NCBI GenBank assembly: GCA_031267345.1
Contig: JAIRZG010000200.1
Coordinates: 1 to 11,282, forward strand
Source: Zoogloeaceae bacterium
GTDB lineage: Bacteria; Pseudomonadota; Gammaproteobacteria; Burkholderiales; Rhodocyclaceae
Length of the DNA stretch: 11,282 nt
Reading direction: 5' to 3'
The position numbers and the translations under genes are program-made. This document shows, piece after piece, positions 6,161-10,740 of this stretch (the stretch's first letter is position 1; every line of letters begins with the position of its first letter). Below the pieces are notes generated by a model. The model did no database searches. It was not told where the DNA came from and worked only from the letters and a program-made list of their open reading frames with translations.

Positions 6161-9100
6161 CCCGCACTTCCCGTGCCGGGGTGGCGGAATCGGTAGACGC
6201 AGCGGATTCAAAATCCGCCGCCGCAAGGTGTGAGGGTTCGAGTCCCTCTCCCGGCATACGCACATCATTCCGCGCACCCGCCAAAACGCTGTATTCATCG
6301 GGTTTTCTGGCGGTTCTGGGCGTTGTGTCGGGGGGCTTATCTGCCCTTTTTGGCACAGTTGTTTGACAGTTGTTTGCGCCATTTTTGCGCCAGAGGCGCG
6401 CCACGTCGTCCATTCAGAAGCGGGGAAAATCCTGGCGCGTACAGGCGCATGTTCGGGGGGTGTGGCGGAGTATCGCACATTTCTCCGCAAGGCGGATGCC
6501 CTCGCCTGGGCTGCCGCGCGAGAGACCGACATCCGCGCCACGGGCGGCGCCGGGTTCAACATGACCTCTTGCGCGTCGCGCGTAAAATTGGTCAGGCCGA
6601 AAGCCGGATTGTATTGGGTATTGATGGCGGCAAACCAGCGCGTCACCCTGCCGCCGCCAGAGATCAGATCGGATTCCTGCATGTCGCGCATCAACGGCAC
6701 GTAATATTGGTATGCGTCGCGCAAGCCCTGCACGGTATCGGCGGATTCCAGGCCGTAAGTGTGCATCAGGGCGCGGGTCTGTTCGGTGATGCGGTCGATC
6801 TGCGCCGCGATGGAAGCGTACTGCACACCCCTGCCGCCCGCTTTTACCTTCGCCAGTATCTTGTCCGCCTCGGCGTCGGACATGCCGGAAAGACGGTTGC
6901 GCTCTTCCAGCGTTCCCACCCACGGTTGCGCGGTCATCAGGGCTTTTCGTTCGGCTTCCAGTTTGGAAACATCGTTGCCGGGGACGTTCAGGCTTTGAAT
7001 GTCCGCGTCCAGTCGGGCAATCCGCGCGTCGATTTCCGCCTGCGTCGGGTTGCGTTTCGCCATCGCCGCGTTTCTTTCTTTGGCGTGACGGGCGTGCAGG
7101 AATTGCTCTACGTCGGCCAGCGTGAGGCCGTACTTTTCCATCTGTTCGAGTATCGGCTTGACTTCGTATTTGTGGAAGTCTTCGGTGAATACCGCCACGC
7201 GCCCGTGCATCAGGGTTTCCGCCGCATAGGGATTAAAGGCGTCGCGCACCACGCCGCCCGCCTTTTTGATGGCTTTCACCACCGTGTCCAGGTCGATGTG
7301 CTTGTCCTGAAACTGGTAGCGAACCCAATCAAATGCCACTTGCCACTTGTTCTGCGGCCCATTGACCGACCACGGGCTGCCCGTGGAGACGGGACGGAGG
7401 GCGGCAATGGAGAAACGGGTATCGTCGTCCTGCTTGATTGCTGACGCAAGTTGTTCTACACTGACAGGTAACGGGGTGGTGGGAGTAGGGTGTATTCCGT
7501 CTGTTTTCGCAGAGGAAAGCCCAGACACAGCTACCTCGTTATCTATTTCCAGTGCCGCGACATCGTAAAACTTGTGACGAACTCCGGTGTCTTTCGGCAG
7601 AGATTCCCGCAGCGTAATCTTTGCGGTATAGATTTTCCCATTGACAGCAAGCGGCGCGACAAGCGTATGGAACATCCTTGTGTTCTGTTCGCGCCTTGTA
7701 TCTGGGCTTGTCTCTCCGATTTTCACCGCCCTCGTCACCAGTTCCGGCAAGACGCGAACCATTTCCGCCTTCCATCCTGCGCGCGCGTTTCCTGAGGTGT
7801 TAAACGCAACGCCCTTGCCTTCAGACGTGAAAGTAACATCCACATCCATGTCGTCATTATGAATCGGCGGTTTGCCTTGAAGGTTGTCCGAATACCACGC
7901 GGAAGCAAGCGCCTTAAGTTCCCCGGCGCTGCCGTTCCATCCTTCCAGATTCAGACTGATCGGGAGAATGGTTCTGTCCGCCGTGCTGTACAGCATCCCC
8001 GACGCGGCAACGCCGGAATCAAAAACAGGAGACGGGTCAAGGGAATCCATAACGCCGTTTATGATTTCCATGTTTTTGTCATTGATTGCCGCCGCTTCCT
8101 CGCGCAGGTAGCGCCGCGCGTGTGCCGCAAGGTCGGCTGCCGTCGGCGTGAAGTCCAGATTCATTTTTTCGGCAAGGAAAGTCTTGATGTCCGCCAAAAA
8201 GTCCTGCACCCACTTCATGACCGCTTGCGGCAGGTTGCGCGGCGAAGATTCGTATTCGGTAATCGCGTAGGCCGCCAGTTCGTTCAGATAGACGGCTTCG
8301 TTCGCGCGGTCGGCGGCGGGAATTCTCGCCCGCGCCTTGTCGAACCAGGTCTTGTTGCGGCCTTTGCCCGTCGCCTTCTCGATGAGCCGCAAGCGGTTCA
8401 TCAGTTTTTTGAACTGTGGCGCATTGTTGAAGGACAGCGCCCGCAATGCCTTGTGCCAGAATTCATGCTTGACCGTCGCCCGCGCCATACCGGGGGCAAG
8501 GTTTTCGGCAACCAGATGTACGGCCTTGCCGTCAAAGAAGCCTTCCGCCTTGAAATAACGGCGGATATTGGCGGCGGGCATGGAGCGCAGGCGCGTCGTC
8601 TTCTGTCCTCTGTCCTCCGTCCTCTGTCCTCTGATCAGCACATCCGCCGCGCGTTCATGGATTACCAGCAGTCCGGCCTTTTCCAGACTGGCGACGGTCT
8701 TCTCGCCCAGCGCCTTCACCAGTTCCGCGCGCACAGCCGCTGCTGTGGAAAGCGGCGTTTTCCGCCCGTGCAGCGTGGAAAGACGCTCGGCAAAGCGGAT
8801 GTCGTCGTCCCCTTGTGCTACACTGGAATCAGACGGTGAGAAAGTATCGTGAGCCTTAGAGGTATGGTCAGATGAGAAGCTGACAGCGGTTCGCTCGCCG
8901 TCTTTCTTTTTTTCATTCCTTGCAAGCCAGTCGTCAATTCCTTTCTTCGATGCCTTGAAGAATGTGATGACTTGCAGCCGTTCGCCCTTCTTCTTTCCTT
9001 TAGCAAATTCGGCGACGTAGGCGTAATCCTTCGGTTCGCCACGCTTCACAAAAATCAAACGTGTAGTTCCTTCGTTTTTCGATTCCTTCCCAACGTGAGA

Positions 9101-9520
9101 TTCCGTAAATGTCTCAGCGATTTCAGGCAGCATTGCCCAATCATCCAGGGTCAAATCAGGATGGTCTTTTTCTGCGTGAACAACACGTTCGTCAATCAGT
9201 ATCTCGCTGGATTCCCCAATATCCACTCCTGTTTCTTCCAGCACCTTAGCCCGCTTCCCTGCCGTGGCAACCTGAATAACGATGCTGTGCGGGTGTTCAT
9301 CGTTGTTCAGGATGGACTGCACAAAGTCGCGCACACGCTGTCCGGCTTCTTGCATGGGCGCGCGGGTGTTGTGCGTGGGGATGTAGCCATCGGTGACGTA
9401 CAGGTGCGATGGATGCTTGATGCGGATGCACTGCGCCTCTTCCTCGCCATCCGGCACGATGGAGACGATAAAGCGCGGCGCGGCGGGCAGCGGGACTTCA
9501 GGGGAGGCAGACGTATTCAT
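6140..9520 (-). CDS. Phage large polyvalent protein, broken at the 3' end, with an intein C-terminal segment at its start
   Basis: Numbering from the ATG at 9520 gives 1126 codons. Residues 15-51 are an intein C-terminal region ending in HN before Thr52. Residues about 65-205 look like a PBECR-type (phage Barnase-EndoU-colicin-RelE-like) nuclease domain: H115, then PDLTLDDWAMLPEIAETF and GERLQVITFFK. A linker with a 7-bp DNA repeat is followed by a zincin core with HEFWH at 352-356 and a downstream NEAVYLNELAAYAI helix. Residues about 530-665 resemble LPD3 (WYSDNLQGKPP, VNGKIYTAKITLRE, FYDVA). Residues about 715-955 resemble the LPD38-associated region (FLHARHAKERNAAM), ending at ESDLISGGG and joined directly to RVTRWFAAINTQYNPAFGL, where I would expect more sequence. 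Homology stops near 6556. The remaining ~135 codons are antisense to the integrase fragment and tRNA and are spurious. No ribosome site precedes 9520 (the open frame reaches a GTG at 9673), so this is probably a non-functional remnant. Confidence 0.7.
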   Translation of the reverse strand: MNTSASPEVPLPAAPRFIVSIVPDGEEEAQCIRIKHPSHLYVTDGYIPTHNTRAPMQEAGQRVRDFVQSILNNDEHPHSIVIQVATAGKRAKVLEETGVDIGESSEILIDERVVHAEKDHPDLTLDDWAMLPEIAETFTESHVGKESKNEGTTRLIFVKRGEPKDYAYVAEFAKGKKKGERLQVITFFKASKKGIDDWLARNEKKKDGERTAVSFSSDHTSKAHDTFSPSDSSVAQGDDDIRFAERLSTLHGRKTPLSTAAAVRAELVKALGEKTVASLEKAGLLVIHERAADVLIRGQRTEDRGQKTTRLRSMPAANIRRYFKAEGFFDGKAVHLVAENLAPGMARATVKHEFWHKALRALSFNNAPQFKKLMNRLRLIEKATGKGRNKTWFDKARARIPAADRANEAVYLNELAAYAITEYESSPRNLPQAVMKWVQDFLADIKTFLAEKMNLDFTPTAADLAAHARRYLREEAAAINDKNMEIINGVMDSLDPSPVFDSGVAASGMLYSTADRTILPISLNLEGWNGSAGELKALASAWYSDNLQGKPPIHNDDMDVDVTFTSEGKGVAFNTSGNARAGWKAEMVRVLPELVTRAVKIGETSPDTRREQNTRMFHTLVAPLAVNGKIYTAKITLRESLPKDTGVRHKFYDVAALEIDNEVAVSGLSSAKTDGIHPTPTTPLPVSVEQLASAIKQDDDTRFSIAALRPVSTGSPWSVNGPQNKWQVAFDWVRYQFQDKHIDLDTVVKAIKKAGGVVRDAFNPYAAETLMHGRVAVFTEDFHKYEVKPILEQMEKYGLTLADVEQFLHARHAKERNAAMAKRNPTQAEIDARIARLDADIQSLNVPGNDVSKLEAERKALMTAQPWVGTLEERNRLSGMSDAEADKILAKVKAGGRGVQYASIAAQIDRITEQTRALMHTYGLESADTVQGLRDAYQYYVPLMRDMQESDLISGGGRVTRWFAAINTQYNPAFGLTNFTRDAQEVMLNPAPPVARMSVSRAAAQARASALRRNVRYSATPPEHAPVRARIFPASEWTTWRASGAKMAQTTVKQLCQKGQISPPTQRPEPPENPMNTAFWRVRGMMCVCRERDSNPHTLRRRILNPLRLPIPPPRHGKCGIIHETV
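6175..6256 (+). tRNA. tRNA-Leu (anticodon CAA)
   Basis: A complete class II tRNA. The acceptor stem GCCGGGG (6175-6181) pairs with TCCCGGC (6249-6255) with one G-T pair, and the discriminator is A6256. The D-arm contains GGTAGACGC. The anticodon stem GCGGA/TCCGC encloses the loop TTCAAAA with anticodon CAA at 6209-6211. A long variable arm follows, and the T-arm is GAGGG-TTCGAGT-CCCTC. The 3' CCA is not encoded. The 3' half is the likely attachment site of the element to the right, because an integrase remnant lies shortly after it. Reading the antisense strand through this gene gives the familiar false peptide RDSNPHTL, which contaminates the open frame of the neighbouring polyvalent gene. 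Confidence 0.97.
6333..6351 (+). terminator. Weak terminator after tRNA-Leu
   Basis: GGGC (6333-6336) pairs with GCCC (6343-6346) around a six-base loop and is followed by TTTTT (6347-6351). The stem is short, but the place is right for ending the tRNA transcript. Confidence 0.4.
6355..6403 (+). repeat. Array of ~11-bp repeats between tRNA-Leu and the integrase fragment
   Basis: ACAGTTGTTTG occurs twice in exact tandem (6355-6365 and 6366-6376). TTTGCGCCA then occurs twice at an 11-base step (6373-6381 and 6384-6392), and GGCGCGCC follows in the same phase. The period is close to one DNA turn. The position, between a tRNA 3' end and the start of an integrase gene, suits integrase arm-type binding sites; that role is inference. 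Confidence 0.55.
6385..6551 (+). pseudogene. Frameshifted N-terminal fragment of a phage/island tyrosine integrase
   Basis: Two plus-strand frames join into a typical integrase N-terminal (arm-binding) domain. From 6400 one frame reads ATSSIQKRGKSWRVQAHVRG; from about 6459 the next frame reads VAEYRTFLRKADALAWAAAR and then ETDIRATGG. A one-base loss in the run of six G at 6455-6460 explains the shift: with seven G the frame is continuous. The pattern (short KRGKSWRVQ start, then TF-x-x-KADALAWA) is what this domain shows in tRNA-targeting integrases. There is no normal ATG, and the catalytic domain is missing: after about 6551 the sequence becomes the antisense of the polyvalent gene's 3' part. 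This is a dead remnant left by a deletion. Confidence is moderate because the fragment is only about 60 residues. Confidence 0.6.
8597..8633 (+). repeat. Heptanucleotide tandem repeat inside the polyvalent gene
   Basis: Four units of (T/C)GTCCTC run from 8604 to 8631 in perfect 7-base register, with a degenerate unit CGTCTTC just before (8597-8603) and a partial TG after. The repeat lies in the coding frame, giving a Gly-Gln-Arg-Thr-Glu-Asp-Arg type peptide. Seven is not a multiple of three, so gain or loss of one unit would shift the frame. Confidence 0.85.
9368..9478 (-). other. Intein C-terminal segment (blocks F and G)
   Basis: Residues 15-51 of the polyvalent frame (about 37 residues) read as the end of an intein: RFIVSIVPDGEEEAQ, a Cys-Ile-Arg-Ile strand, then HLYVTDGYIPTHNT. 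This has the block F pattern and the block G end with penultimate His50 and terminal Asn51, followed by Thr52 as the +1 nucleophile. The size is that of the C-half of natural split inteins. No block A/B N-terminal half or homing endonuclease is present in the window. It could be a split-intein C-half or the remains of a full intein whose front was deleted. Confidence 0.65.
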
Positions 9521-9595
9521 ACCGCAATGATGGAAAAATCCCGCTCGCGTGGCAAAAAGTACGTGTTTTTTACCCTGTCTCCACTCGCGCTGTGG

Positions 9596-9631
9596 TTGGA
9601 TACCACGTTGGATACCGCGTTGGATACCAGC
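9596..9631 (+). repeat. Three 12-bp direct repeats upstream of the Panacea gene
   Basis: TTGGATACCACG, TTGGATACCGCG and TTGGATACCAGC follow one another with no gap (9596-9607, 9608-9619, 9620-9631), sharing the core TTGGATACC. They lie in the 165-base space between the divergent polyvalent and Panacea genes, about 40-80 bases before the predicted Panacea transcript start. This is a natural place for an operator or activator site. Apart from these repeats and the -10 box, that gap shows no other feature. Confidence 0.75.
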
Positions 9632-9658
9632 GCGGCTTCGTCGCGCGGGCGAGGAATT

Positions 9659-9667
9659 TGCTATACT
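9659..9667 (+). promoter_or_regulatory. Extended -10 promoter of the Panacea gene
   Basis: TGC-TATACT (TG at 9659-9660, hexamer 9662-9667) matches an extended -10 element. No -35 hexamer stands at the usual distance, which fits this promoter type or control from the upstream repeats. Transcription would start near 9674, leaving a leader of about 12 bases that holds the GGAGG ribosome site. Confidence 0.5.
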
Positions 9668-9685
9668 GGACACTGGAGGAACGCC

Positions 9686-10276
9686 ATGAAAAATTTACTG
9701 TTTGATGAACGCAGAACCGCGCAGGCCGCCGCTTTCCTGTTGTTCCGCGCGGGCGGGACGTTGCCGGTCGTCAAACTGATGAAGTTGCTTTATCTGGCGG
9801 AACGCCTGTCATTGCAGCGTTACGGCGAGCCGATTACCGGCGATAGTCTGGTCTCGATGCCGCACGGTCCGGTGCTTTCCATGACCTACGATCATATCAA
9901 CGGCGCGGCGCGCTCGGTATACGGCGGCTGGGATTCGTGGATTACCGACCGTTCCGGGCATCGCGTATCGCTGGCGGATCCAAGCCGGATTCGTTCGCCG
10001 GAACAAGACCTACTACGGCTTTCCGATTCGGATTTGGAGGTTTTGACCTTCATCTGGGAAGAATTCGGGCATCTGGGACAATGGGAACTGGTGTTCCATA
10101 CGCATTCCACCGCCTGTCCGGAGTGGGAAGACCCGGAAGGCTCAAGCCGTCCCATTTCTTACGAAAGGCTGTTTCTTCACATGGGATTTTCAGAAGCGCG
10201 GACGCATGAAGCCGTGGCGCGACCGGAAGAACAAATGAACATCAACGCCGCCTTTGATGAAGCAGCAACCGCTTGA
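9686..10276 (+). CDS. Panacea/SocA-like (DUF4065) antitoxin-type protein
   Basis: This 196-residue soluble protein has the Panacea (DUF4065, GepA/SocA-like) domain. Residues about 10-60 show AAFLLFRAGGTLPVVKLMKL, LYLAERLSLQRYGEPITGD and SLVSMPHGPVLSMTYDHING, the most conserved part of the family. A DLEVLTFIWEEFGHLGQWEL helix pair and THSTACPEWEDP complete the fold. Known family members are antitoxins of many toxin-antitoxin pairs or proteolysis adaptors such as SocA. The ATG at 9686 has GGAGG six bases before it; the longer upstream open frame is antisense to the polyvalent gene. No recognisable small toxin gene is next to it: neighbours are the divergent polyvalent gene with a nuclease-like domain and the convergent TubC_N-like gene. 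It could be an orphan antitoxin of the element. After its TGA the same frame stays open for 23 more codons. Confidence 0.88.
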   Translation: MKNLLFDERRTAQAAAFLLFRAGGTLPVVKLMKLLYLAERLSLQRYGEPITGDSLVSMPHGPVLSMTYDHINGAARSVYGGWDSWITDRSGHRVSLADPSRIRSPEQDLLRLSDSDLEVLTFIWEEFGHLGQWELVFHTHSTACPEWEDPEGSSRPISYERLFLHMGFSEARTHEAVARPEEQMNINAAFDEAATA

Positions 10277-10348
10277 GCCGGGACGCGCCGCATCGCACTC
10301 GACCGCGAACAGGAAGCCTTGGAAAAAGCCAAGACAAACGCAGCGTAA
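10277..10348 (+). other. Open in-frame tail after the Panacea stop codon
   Basis: Directly after the TGA at 10274-10276, the same frame continues for 23 sense codons to TAA at 10346-10348. It encodes a helical, charged peptide (RRIALDREQEALEKAKTNAA). It may be an old C-terminus lost by a nonsense mutation, or the end of another decayed gene. No start codon or ribosome site of its own is visible. Confidence 0.35.
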
Positions 10349-10350
10349 CA

Positions 10351-10740
10351 TCATGGTTGACAAAATGTAGAATCTGCAAGGTCGTTGAGGTTGACAATTT
10401 TGTCTTTTTGCAAGGTTCCCAACCATGACCATGTTGCGCCGGAATCCAGCACCGCCCGCCGCTCTGCTTCCCCTCTGGACAGGCCGCCATCGTACTCCAT
10501 GATCGCGGCGCGTTCCTCGATAGCCTCACGGTCAGGCGCTGGCCTTGCTTCGTCATTGCTGGCGACAGGGGCGGAATTGGATTGCAGGGCGGAAACGATT
10601 GCGGCCTTGTTTTCACGAAGAACGCCCACCCATTTCTGAATGACATTTTTCTCCCCTCTGGCGTTGAGTTCGCCAGACGATGAAACAGTCATGAAAATAC
10701 CCTCTTTTTGAAGGGCGGGAATCAGAGAGGCGATGTTCAT
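10351..10740 (-). CDS. TubC_N-like docking-domain protein of mobile elements
   Basis: This 129-residue protein of unknown role resembles small proteins annotated as TubC N-terminal docking domain-related in proteobacterial integrated elements. Residues about 1-50 (LIPALQKEGIFMTVSSSGEL, then NVIQKWVGVLRENKAAIVSAL) match the TubC_N pattern of a short helix, a strand pair and helices. After a flexible Pro/Ala-rich linker comes EERAAIMEYDGGLSRGEAER, a motif seen at the C-terminus of such element proteins. The ATG at 10740 overlaps the stop of the upstream DUF3631 gene as ATGA, with GAGGTGA as ribosome site, so its translation is probably coupled. The polyketide-synthase link implied by the domain name is unlikely here. 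It ends about 75 bases from the convergent Panacea gene. Confidence 0.75.
   Translation of the reverse strand: MNIASLIPALQKEGIFMTVSSSGELNARGEKNVIQKWVGVLRENKAAIVSALQSNSAPVASNDEARPAPDREAIEERAAIMEYDGGLSRGEAERRAVLDSGATWSWLGTLQKDKIVNLNDLADSTFCQP

Noticed and set aside
6140..6555. The C-terminal ~135 codons of the long minus-strand frame as real protein
   Set aside because: They are antisense to an integrase fragment and to tRNA-Leu; the RDSNPHTL peptide is the usual artefact of reading a tRNA-Leu gene backwards.
6414..6923. A minus-strand open frame of 169 codons in another frame of the polyvalent gene
   Set aside because: Arg/Gly-rich shadow frame. The recognised motifs (NTQYNPAFGL) are in the main frame up to about 6556.
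9596..9631. CRISPR or simple coding repeat (Arg-Gly-Ile-Gln)n in the polyvalent gene
   Set aside because: There are no spacers, and the stretch lies upstream of the only plausible ATG of that gene, so it is more likely a control site than protein.
8972..9685. Long N-terminal extension of the Panacea gene
   Set aside because: This part of the frame is antisense to the polyvalent gene; the ATG at 9686 has a good ribosome site and begins where family homology begins.
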